Assembly (NCBI GenBank): GCA_963580285.1
Contig: OY757011.1
Span: 156,043,245-156,107,244 of the forward strand
DNA length: 64,000 bases
Direction: 5' to 3'
Origin: Lucinisca nassula
Lineage: Eukaryota > Mollusca > Bivalvia > Lucinida > Lucinidae
This document shows positions 31,855 through 43,879 of this stretch, one piece after another. Made by a program: the position numbers and the translations under genes. The notes beneath the pieces are model-generated. The model worked only from the letters and a program-made list of their open reading frames with translations. It made no database searches and was not told where the DNA came from. The first letter of the stretch is position 1, and every line of letters starts with the position of its first letter.

Positions 31855-34800
31855 CAAGAGTGCCATGATGGCCCTGGATCGCTCACCTGATCCATAGTGT
31901 AACAAGTGGGCCCCAGGGACAGGGTTCTCACTAGGATTTTGAAAATTGGAGTAAAAATGCTGTCCTCAAGAAAAAGTTGGAGTTTTACCATACTTTTTTA
32001 TTGAGACGTTCCACAAAGTTGGAGTCAGAAATGAAAAAGTTGGAGTAAATTACTCCAAATTTAGAGTTAACACAAACTCTGAGGGAGGGCCATTATTGGC
32101 ACCAGGGCTTTCATGTGCATAATGTTGAGGGAGGTCTTAAAGGTGAAGTTTCATACCGAACATCAACAAAGGCCATAATATGAACAATCTTGGCAAAGGT
32201 TCACTAGATGAAGCTACACACCAAATATCAAAGACCTGGGCAATGCGGTTTCAGAGAAGAAGATTTTTTTTAAAGATATTCCCTATATAAGCCTATGCAA
32301 GACCAAATGGCCCCGGGGCTATATAAGTCTATGTAAAATCAAAGGGCCCCAGGGGCGGGGGCATTTGTGGCCCCAGGGCTATATTTGAACAATCTTGGTA
32401 GAGGTCCACTAGATGAAGCTCCATACCAACTATCAAAGACCTGGGCCTTGCAGTTTCAGAGAAAAGATTTTTAAAGATTTACCTTTATAAGTCTATGTAA
32501 AACCAAAGGGTCTCGGGGCAGCAAAATTTTTGGCCCCAGGGATATAATTTGCACAATCTTGATAGAGGTCCACTAGATGAAATTTCACACCAAATATCAA
32601 AGACCTACCGTAATGATCCGGCTATAAGACGATTTGGCTATAAGACGGGGGGTTATTTTTTACTTTTCTTTGGGTGATTTTTGCTTAGTCTCGGCTATAA
32701 GACGGGTATAAATTATAACAATCTGACTGGGGTTGCGCCGATGTAGAAAGTGCTGAACATTTCAGAGTGAGACACTGGTTGATCACTTTCGCTCGGTGTT
32801 TTGCGGTCGCGAAATCTAATGACAATGACGACTTTACTAAAATAAAATTTATATTAGACCGACTTCAATGATAAACAGATAGTTTTAGGTACCTAGCAAG
32901 TCCCTGAATAAATTTTCTTACCTAGAAACTGTAATCACTTATTTTTGTGTCTGAAATTTGAGTTTATTAACGTCACAAATTTCGCCTCATTAATATTCAT
33001 GAAATCATTATCATAAACCAATGAAGGAAGGAAAGTAAAATGATTGACAGGTACATGTAACTAAGGGAAGCAACTGGCATTTTCTACAGTTTAATACATG
33101 TGCGTCGGCATACATTTGATATCTCCCGATTCCATCGGGATAACACGATTTCGAACCCTATCTCCCGGTCTTCGGCCCGACGCCGACAATCGCCTGACAA
33201 GACAATTTTCCTTTAGAAATATTTTGCCGCCCGACCATTCTAGTATTTACCGCAAATTCCAATGCGGTTGACCTTCAGAAGATTTACACCTGTGTTGAAC
33301 TGCTGACGCATGTAAACATTATCGGACAGTTAATAAGGTGATTAACTCTGCAGGTGTTATTGGATAATTGGTGTGTTTACATAAGAGATTAAACAAGCCA
33401 TTGCTAATCAAGAGTGATATAGGAAGAGACAGAATAGCCTGTGCATCCATAATGTTTGACCTGAGATTTATTTTGCTGCATATTATTACAATAATAAAAA
33501 AAACGTAAGGCATCATCAACTTATTTTCTTATGCAAATGGAGTGAAACTTTTGCCTCATTAATATTTATAAACTCATTATCATAAACCAATGAAAATTCG
33601 CGCATGCTTATTATGTTCCGGGGCACCTTTCCGGGGAATGTATCCATTGAAAACGCATGGGAATTAATCCAATTATGATAAAAACCTATAGGCTTGAATT
33701 ATAACTGTTCTTCACGATCTTTTGGTTTCTTTTATCCATGTTTATTATTATTTATTTGGAATCCCGCTCCAACTCATCACTTCACAGACCCATAGTTACG
33801 CAACAGGTATACACATGTACTTACCGCACGTGATTTTCCCTCCTTTCTTTGCCAAAATTTCAAGGATACCCGAGATCTCGGTTATAAGATGGGTGTAAAA
33901 ATAAGGGGGTATTATGGCGGTAAAAAAAAACCCGTCTTATAGCCGGATCATTACAGTAGGCCTTGTGGTTTCACAGAAGAAGATTTTTTAAGATTTTCCC
34001 TATATAAGTCTATGTAAAACCAAAGGGCCCTGGAGCGGGGGCATTTTTGGTTTCAGTGCTATAATTTGAACAATCTTGATGGAGGTTCTCTAGATGAAGC
34101 TTCATACCAAATATCAAAGTCCTGGGCCATGCGGTTTCAGAGAAGAAGATTTTTTAAGATTTTCCATATATAAGTCTGTGTAAAACCAAAGGCCCCCCGA
34201 GCGAAGACATTTTTGGTCTCAGAGCTATAATTTGAACAATGTTGATAGAGGTCCACTAGATGAAGCTTCATACTAAATATGGAAGACCTAGGCCTTGTGG
34301 TTTCAGAGGAGAAGATTTTTAAAGATTTTCCCTATATAAGTCTATGCAAAACCAAAGGGCCCCGGAGCGGGGGCATTTTAGGCCCAAGGGCTATAATTTG
34401 AACAATCTTGGTAGAGGTCTATTAGCTGAAGCTGTATACCAAATATCAAAGTCCTGGGCCTTGCGGTTTCAGAGAAACAGATTTTTAAAGATTATCCCTA
34501 TATCAGCCTGTGTAAAACCAAAGGGCCCCGGGGCGGGGGCATTTTTGGCCCCAGCACTATAATTTGAATAATCTTGGTAGGGGTCTTTCAGATGAAGCTT
34601 CATACCAAATATCAAAGACCTAGGCCTTGCGGTTTCAGAGAAGAAAATTTTAAAGGATTTTCCCTATATAAGCCTATGTAAAACCAAAGGGTCCCAGGGC
34701 GGGGGCATTTTTTGCCCCAGCACTATAATAAGAACAATCTTGGTAAGGGACCACTAGATGAAGGTTCATACCAAATATCAAAGACCTTGGCCTTGTGGTT

Positions 34801-35062
34801 TCAGAGAAGAAGATTTAAGTTTTCAGTGAAAAAAAATCTATTTTTGGCTCCTGTGACCTAGATGTGCAAAGAACCTGAACCATTTGAACAACTTTGAAAG
34901 GGGACCACCTAAGGATCATTCCTGTGAAGTTTGGATAAAATCCAATCAGTGGTTTAGGAGGAGATGTCCTTTGAAGAAATTGTTTACGCATGCACGGACG
35001 GACACACAACGGATAAAAAGTGATCCCAAAAACTCACCTCGTCACCACGTGATGGTGAGCTG
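31855..35062 (+). mobile_element. Pearl/Helentron-like element, ~165-bp core, split by a TA element
   Basis: Head CAAGAGTGCCATGATGGCCC and GGATCGCTCACCTGATCC; tail CACCTCGTCACCACGTGATG then GTGAGCTGA. The core is the same ~165-bp unit as in 25,585-27,909, about nine units on the two sides of a nested 1.35-kb element. The LINE frame resumes at 35,063 with AAAAGGAGACAGGGCTCTTG. A short foreign segment near 31,925-32,080 repeats AGTTGGAGT(A/C) motifs. Confidence 0.75.
32608..33956. mobile_element. Tc1/mariner- or pogo-type element (TA TSD)
   Basis: TIR CCGTAATGATCCGGCTATAA (right end CTGTAATGATCCGGCTATAA in reverse complement), flanked by TA at 32,606-32,607 and 33,957-33,958. Restoring one TA gives AAAGACCTAGGCCTTGTGG, the normal repeat unit. 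GGCTATAAGACG motifs recur inside the left end. 1,349 bp, no transposase; the interior has a repeated CCTCATTAATATT-AT motif. Confidence 0.9.
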
Positions 35063-35826
35063 AAAAGGAGACAGGGCTCTTGCTCGTAATTATTGCCCAG
35101 TGTCACTGACATGTGTTCTATGTAAATTGCTTGAACACATAGCCTGCTCAAACATCATGGCCCACTTGGCTGATCATAAACTTTTGTCAGACAGACAACA
35201 CGCATTTCAGAAAAGGCATAGTCGCGAAACTCAGTTGAGCACGGTTATTAATGATTGGGCAAAAATCTTGAACAAAGGGGCGGGCAGGTGGACACATTTA
35301 TTAATGATTTATTCTGGATTTCGAGAAGGCTTTTGACACCCTTCCTCATGAACTACTTAAATCCAAATTATTTGACAATGGAATTGGAGGGAAGACTCTC
35401 ATATGGATAGATTCCTTCTTTGCTACAGAAAACAGCGTGTTGTTGTTAATGATGAATCTTCAGTATGGGCGCCAGTCTTATCTGGGGTCCCCCAGGGGAC
35501 TGTTCTTGGGCCGCTACTATTCTCCCTGTACATCAATGATATTTCCACTGGCAATGACTCAGAAATAAGGCTGTTCGCAGATGACTGTGTTTGCTATCAG
35601 GAAATCAGAGGTACTGAGGACTCAATGAAACTTCAAAGGATATAAATAGATACGGATGTTGGGCACGAAAATGGGGCATGAGATTTCAACCCATTAAACG
35701 CAATATTATGCAGATAACTAGGAAGAGAATAAATAAAATTGAGGCTTCTTACACCTTAGAGGGCACGGTCCTCGAAAATGTGAATTCCATTAAATACCTT
35801 GGTGTGACAATCACTCACGCTTTGAG
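35063..35826 (+). pseudogene. CR1-like LINE piece 5: RT catalytic region
   Basis: Encodes RT landmarks across shifted frames: PVSLTCVLCKLLEHI, SDRQHAFQKRHSRETQLS, DFEKAFDTLPHELLKSKLF (35,316-35,375, carrying the first catalytic Asp), SGVPQGTVLGPLLFSLYIND, and LFADDCVCYQE with the catalytic Asp pair (FADD). KYLGVTITH follows. At least two frameshifts and an early stop make it inactive. It stops inside THDLRW where the 8.7-kb element is inserted (TSD CGCTTTGAG, 35,818-35,826). Confidence 0.9.
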
Positions 35827-35915
35827 GGGGGTGTTTATTAACTGGAATGGACCCAATAACCGGAACGGCCAAGGAATAACCGGAATGGACCTTTATTTTT
35901 TACTCATCAGTTATA

Positions 35916-36913
35916 CAGTATAGTTCCAATATATCGCTGTAGTCGGGGTCCATAGCCCGAAACCGCGATGTGGTCGGAGCGCGATATAAGTTGCGGTAGT
36001 TTGCCGAGATGCCAATACAAGTAGCGGTGATAGTTTGGTGAGATACCGTTTATCAATCCACACAAATGGTTGTCAGTAATGCTATCGGCCGTATTTCACC
36101 ATTAAAGTAGGTTCAGAATTACTCAATGATAGAACAAACAAAGGGGACTATGTCTACCAATTAACTTACAAGATTAGCCGAAAATCTAAACATGTGATTG
36201 CTAAAATGTCAAAACAGGACACCATTTTGGATGTACAGGTTCCCCTGGTTGTCTGTAACGGTGATGGCCAAGGGGTGCAACTACCATAAGCCCTAAGAGC
36301 TAAAGCAATTTGAGTTGTTTCCCTTGGCTTGCCAGAGGTCAGAATCATTAAAAGTAGCGGTTGGAAAAAAATTATTTACCGTCTACCACGGACCGTAAAA
36401 CTATCATTTTATTGTGTTTTGATTTCTTTCATTTTATTTTCACATGGAAGGCATGATAGACCATGTTTAGGATGCTCTGCATGAGGGCGCACGGACATCG
36501 TTGTCTGATTGAGCATTGAGTGGATTACTCAGTTATGACAAGTTTGGAGAGATTAATTGTTCGCCAATACCTGTTCTAACTGACACTAGTTGGCACCTAG
36601 TTTAACCTGGTTTTAAATAAATTTTAACTAGAAAAAGTGTCCATAGAACACGGATGCCCCCGCCAAATGCCATTCATAAATCAGGCCCTACCTGTTACAA
36701 AAACTTTAACCTGAGGTTACAGGATCACGTACGTACATACGTACGTACGTACGTACACGTACGGAAAACCGAAAAACTAAAAACTAAAAACTTAAAACTC
36801 TTTTTTTTTTAATTATGAATTTTTAAGAAAAAAAAAAAAACGGGATCCACGGCGCGACCCCGATAGATTGGACATCGTGAAATATCGGAATGCGATATAT
36901 TGGAGCTATACTG
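35916..36913. mobile_element. Tc1/mariner-type element (TA TSD)
   Basis: Left end CAGTATAGTTCCAATATATC, right end CAGTATAGCTCCAATATATC in reverse complement, flanked by TA (35,914-35,915; 36,914-36,915). Subterminal CGGGGTC/GACCCCG motifs also pair. It contains an ACGT-rich simple repeat at 36,728-36,760 and an A-rich run near 36,830. No transposase. Confidence 0.85.
36728..36765. repeat. (ACGT)n simple repeat
   Basis: ACGTACGT-type microsatellite with minor interruptions. Confidence 0.9.
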
Positions 36914-36915
36914 TA

Positions 36916-37720
36916 AAATTGTAGGTCTTTTTATCATATTTATTCTGCTTATGAGTGTAGGTTGACTTTGGAAGTATTTCACTTGCCAACCGCTGAAGGA
37001 AATATGGATTTTTAACCTGAAGTAGTCTTAGCCTAGTCCGGCCATCCTATCCAGATAAAAATCTAGTAATCTCACATGTTCACAATCGAAATGACTTTAT
37101 TACTAGAATCCTGAATAATGCCCAGTAATAGAGTGTATGCTAGAAAAAGGTTATTTAATTGCTTTCGGGACTTGACAGAAAAAATCTGTCCTGCTGTATC
37201 ACTGTCCAGCATCACTCGACAAGCCTCGAAATGCTGGACTGCATTTTTTTCAAGGAATTAGCCTATAATGGTGTCTATTATTGACACAGAACTAAAAAAA
37301 AATTCAGATGAATAGTTGACAAATTCGCATTTCTGCACCAAACATATTCTGGGTGCTCGTTAGAACCGCCCCACAGAAGCATTTCTAACAAATACCCACA
37401 ATCTATGTTTTTGTGCAAGAATACAGAAATTAATTTAAACGGCTGTAAACCCCACTTTTCTCTATATAAAGTGGAATTTGCAGAGGTGTTCACATATTCA
37501 ATTATTTCTAGAATCATGGGTATTCGTAGGGAAGACAAATGACAAAAAAAAGAGAAAGAAATGATGTACAGTTAGTTATCTATGACCCAGGACATTTCTT
37601 AATTTATTCTGCTGGGATGTGTAGTGCTGAAGCTATGTTTCACAGAGGTATTTCACAGGTATGGCACACACCTGTTTAACCTTTGACGCCTGACTTATCA
37701 TATTTTTAAATGTAATTACA
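36916..37720. other. Cargo without recognised gene
   Basis: Contains the dispersed GTTAGAACCGCC / TACCCACAAT repeat at about 37,340-37,540. The 86-aa open frame over it is not convincing. Confidence 0.4.
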
Positions 37721-38690
37721 TACAAAATAGAAGTAGAGGCAATGATCAGGAATCGTCACAATTAACCCACAGCTCCCATCAGAGACAACAAAAGGAATGA
37801 AACACAAACATGAAGCAACATACCCCAACAGAAACACCAACAGCGGAAAGCCAAAAGGACAAATACTTTCCCACAAAATGGCCAAAAGGCTATCCAAAAG
37901 AAAATAATATAAGCGACACAAACACCTAAAGACAAACCATAACCAAAATAAACCACGACAGAAGAACTGCCTTGGAACGGTCAGCGGAAACGAATTCCAC
38001 TGGGGGGCTTAAATCGATTTTACGTGGCCACAACCCTCTCCCTTACTTCCGTCGCGATTAAGACAAATAATTTGTTCAGTCTGTATGAAGGCCTCCTAAA
38101 TCATCTGTGCAACATCTCTGTGAACACAAAAATCAACCACAGAGATGAAACAACAGCAAGAAACAACTGAAATGCTGGAGCAAAAGAAAACCAACAGTTA
38201 GACTCCGATGGGCCCGACCAGCAACAGAGCATCAGGTACCAACCAATCTAAGCTTTTACGTTGGAACTGTCATAGAATCTGAGGCGTGACCCACCGGTGT
38301 GCAATTCAAGAGGGAAGCAAAGTTGTCAACCGTGATTGTGTTAACTACCATGCATGCAGTCTGTCGTATAACATTAATGTTGTACCCAATGTTTTTTATA
38401 TGGAAGAATGATTTTACGAATTTGGGTGCTGAAGTCATTGTGGTTACAAATTTTTCTGAATTTACATACTAAGTAACCATAAAATTCGGGTTCCGATAAA
38501 CCTTGTTGCAGAAGAGATTTAAGTCCAATACTGAATTGCTTTGCGTAGTTTATGGTACCGATAACCCTGATTAAGAAGTTTAGTTGTTACAATTTATTAA
38601 GAGTGTTGAAGTCAGTTTCATGACTACACACTCTGGCAAATCGAATTAATTGCGATATATAAACGCCATAGGATGGCGCACGAGGAACAT
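37720..38690 (-). pseudogene. Penelope-like element relic
   Basis: Minus-strand order matches the other copies: RT-side segments (38,690-38,590; SQLIRFARVCSH), an IGYNINVIRQTACMVVN segment at 38,410-38,340, then the 3' segment with LAILWES and SDGSCGLIV to about 37,725. Frames are broken. The catalytic YLDD region is missing. Confidence 0.7.
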
Positions 38691-39036
38691 CACCATCATT
38701 AAGCCTATGGGAGCTAAAGAGCCCTGGGGTGTGGCCAATTTGGATCCCAGGGGCATAATTGGCAGGATTTATGCTTCTTGGCATTGGTACAATATTAAAT
38801 ATCTAAGCTCTGGGCCTTATGGTTTCATAGAAACCTTTTTGAAGCTTTTTTCCATTAAAAGTCTATAGGAGCTGATGAGCTTGGGCGTGGCCAATTTTGA
38901 CCCCAGGGGCAGGGTTAGCAGGATTTATGTAGGTGACTATTTCATGTTGCTAGATACTAAATATCTAAGTTCTGGCCATGGGGTATTAGAGATATACTTA
39001 TTTGAAATTGTCAATGGACGCACGCATGTACGCACG
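38691..39036 (+). repeat. Remnant of a tandem-core element, two ~170-bp units
   Basis: Two units share GGGAGCTNAAGAGC, GTGGCCAATTT, CCCAGGGGCA, TAAATATCTAAG-TCTGG. It ends in ACGCACG-rich sequence, as pearl-like elements do before their 3' end. The hAT-like element interrupts it. Confidence 0.55.
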
Positions 39037-39044
39037 CACATTCG
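39037..39044. repeat. 8-bp TSD of the hAT-like element, left
   Basis: CACATTCG here, CACAGTCG at 43,351-43,358: one mismatch. Confidence 0.8.
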
Positions 39045-39179
39045 TAGGAGTGTAACGATGCATCGGACCATCGATGCATTGCGATAGGTACTGGGCCGAT
39101 AGTACTGCATCGATGGTAAAGTCAAACATCGATGACTATTGCCGATAGTGTTTTGAACTATCGATAGTTTCAATAGTTT

Positions 39180-40264
39180 TCTATATCACAAGTTTTTCAG
39201 ATAACTCTCGAAGTTGTTTTCATTCTTAAATATATTCTTTATTACAACCTGCATCTTGTGACCGGTCAAGCATCAAACTGGATATTGTCCTAATTGTAAT
39301 CAAATAATTTCCTGTGCCAGTGGGAGTCCACATCTGCTTGCAACGGCTGCTTGTCGCGAGATAAAGGCAATAAAATTAAAACCGAATCATGATTTGGCGG
39401 TAGCCTACAGGAAAACGGTGTTTATGCATCCTATTGTCATGCATTATCCACTTGATACCCGTTGTCGGTATAGAGTCAGTACGCTGAATATTCCTTCACC
39501 CAACTGGTAAATTTACAGCTTTCTGAAGCATAAACACTTTAATGTTGAGTTTGAAATAACTGACACGGACGACCGCGCATATTTTGATTACGCTAATCTG
39601 CAAGCTGTCGGTAAGCTAGTGGTATGAAAAGAGATAATTAATGCGTGTTGACATAGTGCTATTTATTATCAAAGGGTGCCGCCTGCATTAGCACGTGAAG
39701 CATGGAAAGTCGGCACGTGTCATTACCGCTTCAAAAGGTGAAATAAAAAATTTCTGGTTGATGTTTTATAGGATTCTTAATTTGTCAATAGCAGGAAATA
39801 CAAGTTGTCCTACAAAGAATGTGTATAATTTGGGCATCCAGGCGAGGAATTAATTTTAAATCTTGGACATTTTGTAATCAAAATATGCACAGGAAAATAC
39901 AGGACTAGAAAACAATTAAAGAAAATAAAAACGTGGTACGATTTTCTGTTTATTTGTATTGCTAAAATATTTTATCAAACACAAAAAGAAATATACAAAT
40001 GATTTTTAGAAAATCATTTCACAATGAAAATGATTGGCAATTAGATAAGCTGGCAGATGAAAGAATGTCGGGGATGACATTGCCTGACATGTTCGGCTTG
40101 TTACTGATGACGTCATCGGTCGGCCGGGGCCGATTTGGATTCAAAAATTTCTTAGCCATGATTTCAATTGTGTTCCGTTTAACATATGCATGTGATCGGT
40201 TGTGCACTGAAACACTGAGACATATTAAAATTTCATAAGATTTTCGGTCAGAAGATTCAAATCT
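39180..40264. other. hAT-like element interior, left
   Basis: Short open frames (for example 39,999-40,238, and 40,019-40,279 on minus) show no hAT dimerisation or catalytic motifs. Unclassified. Confidence 0.4.
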
Positions 40265-40345
40265 AACTTCCCATATCACAGGTCCTAGTGTATGAATGTC
40301 ATTTAACGTGTCACCGGTAACAATTCTGATTCTGAATCGTGTGCA
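40265..40345 (+). pseudogene. CR1-like LINE 3'-end stub
   Basis: Matches the LINE 3' UTR at 49,165-49,240 and 53,228-53,310: CCCATATCACAGGTCCTAGT, TGAATGTCATTTAACGTGTC and an AATTCTGATTCTGA tail. Only the last ~80 bp were inserted, an extreme 5' truncation. Confidence 0.8.
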
Positions 40346-40406
40346 TTGCCGACTCAGTTTCTCAGTTATCTACTACCATTTTTAATGGAGCGTATTTCTT
40401 TTATAA

Positions 40407-42377
40407 CAAGAGGGCCATGATGGCCCTGGATCGCTCACCTGATCCATAGGGTATCAAGTGGGCCCCTGGGAGAGCCATTATTGGCCCAGGCTATAATATG
40501 AAATCATGCCGAAGGGCTAGGAGGAGATGTTGCTTAAAGGTATTTCTATTTTTAGCTCTGGTGGCCATTTTGTTCAGCGGAGCAGAACCATTTTATCAAT
40601 TTCGGTAGAGGGTCATCCAAGAAACATTTCAGTGAAATTATTTTGAAATCTGGCCAAAGGGCTAGGAGGAGATGTCGTTTAAAGGTTTTTCTATTTTTAG
40701 CTCTGGCGGCCATTTTGTTCAGCGGAGCGGAACCATTTTAGCAATTTCTGTAAAGGGTCATCCAAGGAACATTTCAGTGAAATAATTTTGAAATCAGGTC
40801 AAAGGGCTAGGAGGAGATGTCGTTTAAAGGTTTTTCTATTTTTAGCTCTGGCGGCCATTTTTTTCAGTGGAGTGGAACCATTTTAGCAATTTTGGTAGAG
40901 GGTCATCCAAAGAACATTTCTGTGAAATTATTTTGAAATCAGACCAAAGGGCTAGGAGGAGATGTCGTTTAAAGGTTTTTCTATTTTTAGCTCTTGCGGC
41001 CATTTTGTTCAGCGGAGCGGAACCATTTTAGCAATTTCGGTAGAGGGTCATCCAAGAAACATTTCAGTGAAATTATGTTGAAATCGGGCCAAAGGGCTAG
41101 GAGGAGATGTCGTTTAAAGGTTTTTCTATTTTTAGCTCTGGTGGCCATTTTGTTCAGCGGAGAGGAACCATTTTAGCAATTTCGGTAGAGGGTCATCCAA
41201 GGAACATTTCTGTGAAATTATTTTGAAATCGGGCCAAAGGGCTAGGAGGAGATGTCGTTTAAAGGTTTTTCTATTTTTAGCTCTGGCGGCAATTTTGTTC
41301 AGCGGAGCGGAACCATTTTAGCAATTTCGGTAGAGGATCATATAAGGAACATTTCTGTGAAATTATTTTGAAATCGGGCCAAAGGGCTAGGAGGAGATGT
41401 GGTTTAAAGGTTTTTCTATTTTTAGCTCTGGCGGCCATTTTGTTCAGCGGAGCGGAACCATTTTAGCAATTTTGGTAGAGGGTCATCCAAGGAACATTTC
41501 TGTGAAATTATTTTGAAATCGGACCAAAGGGCTAGGAGGAGATGTCGTTTAAAGGTTTTTCTATTTTTAGCTCTGGCGGCCATTTTGTTCTGCGGAGCAG
41601 AACCATTTTAGCAATTTTGGTAGAGGATCATCCAAGGAACATTTCTGTGAAATTATTTTGAAATCGGACCAAAGGGCTAGGAGGAGATGTCGTTTAAAGG
41701 TTTTTCTATTTTTAGCTCTTGCGGCCATTTTGTTCATGGGAGCGGAACCATTTTAGCAATTTTGGTAGAGGGTCATCCAAGAAACATTTCTCTGAAATTA
41801 TTTTGAAATCGGGCCAAAGGGCTAGGAGGAGATGTCGTTTAAAGGTTTTTCTATTTTTAGCTCTGGCGGCCATTTTGTTCAGCGGAGCGGAACCATTTTA
41901 GCAATTTCGGTAGAGGGTCATCCAAGGAACAATTCTGTGAAATTATTTTGAAATCGGGCCAAAGGGCTAGGAGGAGATGTTGTTTAAAGGTTTTTCTATT
42001 TTTAGCTCTGGCGGCCATTTTGTTTAGCGGAGCGGAACCATTTTAGCAATTTTGGAAGAGGGTCATCCAAGGAACATTTCTGTGAAATTATTTTGAAATC
42101 GGGCCAAAGGGCTAGGAGGAGATGTTGTTTAAAGGTTTTTCTATTTTTAGCTCTGGTGGCCATTTTGTTCTGCGGAGCGGAACCATTTTAGCAATTTTGG
42201 TAGAGGGTCACCCAAGGAACATTTCTATGAAAGTATTTTGAAATCCATTCACTGGTTTAGGAGGAGATGTCATTTAAGTGAATTGTTGACGACGCACGAC
42301 GCACACCGCACGACGCACGACGGACAAAAGGTGATCACAATAGCTCACCTTGAGCACTTCGTGCTCAGGTGAGCTAA
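40407..42377 (+). mobile_element. Pearl/Helentron-like element, 145-bp core
   Basis: Head CAAGAGGGCCATGATGGCCC and GGATCGCTCACCTGATCC is almost identical to those at 25,585 and 31,855. The tail has CGACGCACGAC repeats, then CACCTTGAGCACTTCGTGCT and CAGGTGAGCTAA. The core is 13 units of 145 bp, different from the ~165-bp core of its relatives. The empty target cannot be checked, but AA|...|AAAAG flanks fit an A/T-rich target. Confidence 0.8.
40505..42270 (+). repeat. 145-bp tandem repeat, about 13 units
   Basis: GGAGGAGATGTCGTTTAAAGG recurs at an exact 145-bp step (for example 41,100, 41,245, 41,390, 41,535, 41,680, 41,825, 41,970, 42,115). Units share TTTTTAGCTCTGGCGGCCAT, AGCGGAGCGGAACCATTTTA and GAGGGTCATCCAAGGAACAT. 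The high similarity suggests recent amplification. Repeated 60-aa open frames here are artefacts of the periodicity. Confidence 0.95.
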
Positions 42378-43350
42378 AAAAGTGTTTGTAACGGTAAAAA
42401 TATTTTCTCAAGAGCTAAACAGTTGTTGATAGAGGTGGATAGAGAACGGAACTTTGCGTAATTCCCGATTTATCCACGGATGTGTTTACACAAGCTAAAG
42501 CCTTCGACTTTTCCCGTCTTCTATTTTGGCGCCAAAACATAACCATGCACGAGAAAGTGGAATAGTCTGTTTTGTATTTATATGCATCTACCCTTACATG
42601 TAGATTATCCTCTTAGGCCCGGAGCGATTTGATTGTGGATTAAATTTCATGATTGAGAGATAAATGCAAATTAGAGACATAACCTGACATTATTTTCACA
42701 CCTTGTCACACGAAACATTGTAGGCTTAACGATAGTGCCGAAGGCTTGTGTTTACATAGACTAATCCATGACATATACTGCCGGCGTTTATAACATGATT
42801 CGGCCAACTAACACGGTTGGTTGGACCCAAAGTTCCGTGTTATAACGAGGTTACGGTGTATTTACTATAATTTAGTCACTTTATCGTTTCTGAAGTTTTT
42901 TTAAAGACGAGGCAAGATTTCAGAGCTAAAATTTATTTTGATTAAGAAACTGATGTAACATGTACATTCTCATTGTGAAAAGATAAATGTGTTTGGCTAA
43001 AATGAGATTTCCGGCTCTTTCAGGAGGATTTACACTTAGTGAAAAGAAGATACTCCTAGGGAGCTGTTTCCTCTTGTAGAGCAGACAGAAAAGCAAACAT
43101 GAGTTTACAACATTTATCCCTCTGTGAAAATTATCTTGTTTATTTCTATTATGCAGATAAAACATACAGAAAAACAGTTTGAAGGTTTGAATAGTTTTTA
43201 TTTCCATCTTAAACAAGAAAATATGTTTTTGGCAATAGTATCGCAAAAGTATTGCAATAATAGTCAGCAATAGTAATAGTATCACAATGGTTCTTCTTGC
43301 AATGTCAATACTATCGCAATAGTCATTTTCTGACTATCGTTACATCCCTA
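42378..43350. other. hAT-like element interior, right
   Basis: AT-rich, with a hairpin-prone segment near 42,800-42,860 (AACACGG...CCGTGTT). The 119-aa minus-strand open frame at 42,926-43,285 lacks recognisable motifs. Confidence 0.4.
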
Positions 43351-43358
43351 CACAGTCG

Positions 43359-43866
43359 TCTGCTCAAATTGTGTTAAATAAACAACAATCGAAATAATAC
43401 TTACCAATAATCTGTGTTTTGACAAATAGGCCCTTTACAAATTTGCGTGTGAAAGTTAAAGGTGCATTATTGAGCTATCCGTAAAAAATGCTTCCAAAAA
43501 TAAAATACATATAGCCGGTATTTTTCAATAAAACAATACAAATGAATGCATTTTATGCAAAAATGTGAACAATTATGATGACAGGTAAACGAGTTTGAGA
43601 GGGATTCCCTAACTAGGTTTCGAACACTAGTTAGATCTATTTTCAGTTCGTGACAAAAATAGAATCCCCATATATGATGTTATGCGACGTTAATTTTTGG
43701 CCTTGTTTGCTTAGGCCATGACTGAATCGGAAAAAAAATATGACGCTGAATACCATGCCATAAGTAACGACACTCAGAGACGATACTGTCGCCATGTATG
43801 TGTAAAGTGACAGATTTATTTTTAGAACAGAAATTCCGAACATATGTTCACAGCGAAGGGTAAACA
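43359..43866. other. Mutator-like cargo between hAT-like element and SINE
   Basis: No gene, repeat or terminal structure recognised. Confidence 0.4.
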
Positions 43867-43879
43867 CGAATGAAAACGA

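Larger units (their letters stand above)
39045..43350. mobile_element. hAT-like element, 4.3 kb, 8-bp TSD
   Basis: Left end TAGGAGTGTAACGATGCATC, right end in reverse complement TAGGGATGTAACGATAGTCA. TAGGG(A/G)TGTAACGAT ends and 8-bp TSDs are characteristic of hAT transposons. CATCGATG and ACTATCGATAG motifs recur subterminally. No transposase domain was found in 39.1-40.4 or 42.4-43.3 kb. A pearl-like element (40,407-42,377) occupies the centre. Confidence 0.85.

Noticed and set aside
40994..41901. Two nearly identical 60-aa open frames suggesting a repeated peptide gene
   Set aside because: They fall in the 145-bp tandem array; 145 is not a multiple of three, so no continuous frame can exist and the similarity is DNA-level repetition.
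42926..43285. 119-aa minus-strand frame in the hAT-like element
   Set aside because: AT-rich, no hAT, zinc-finger or other motif.
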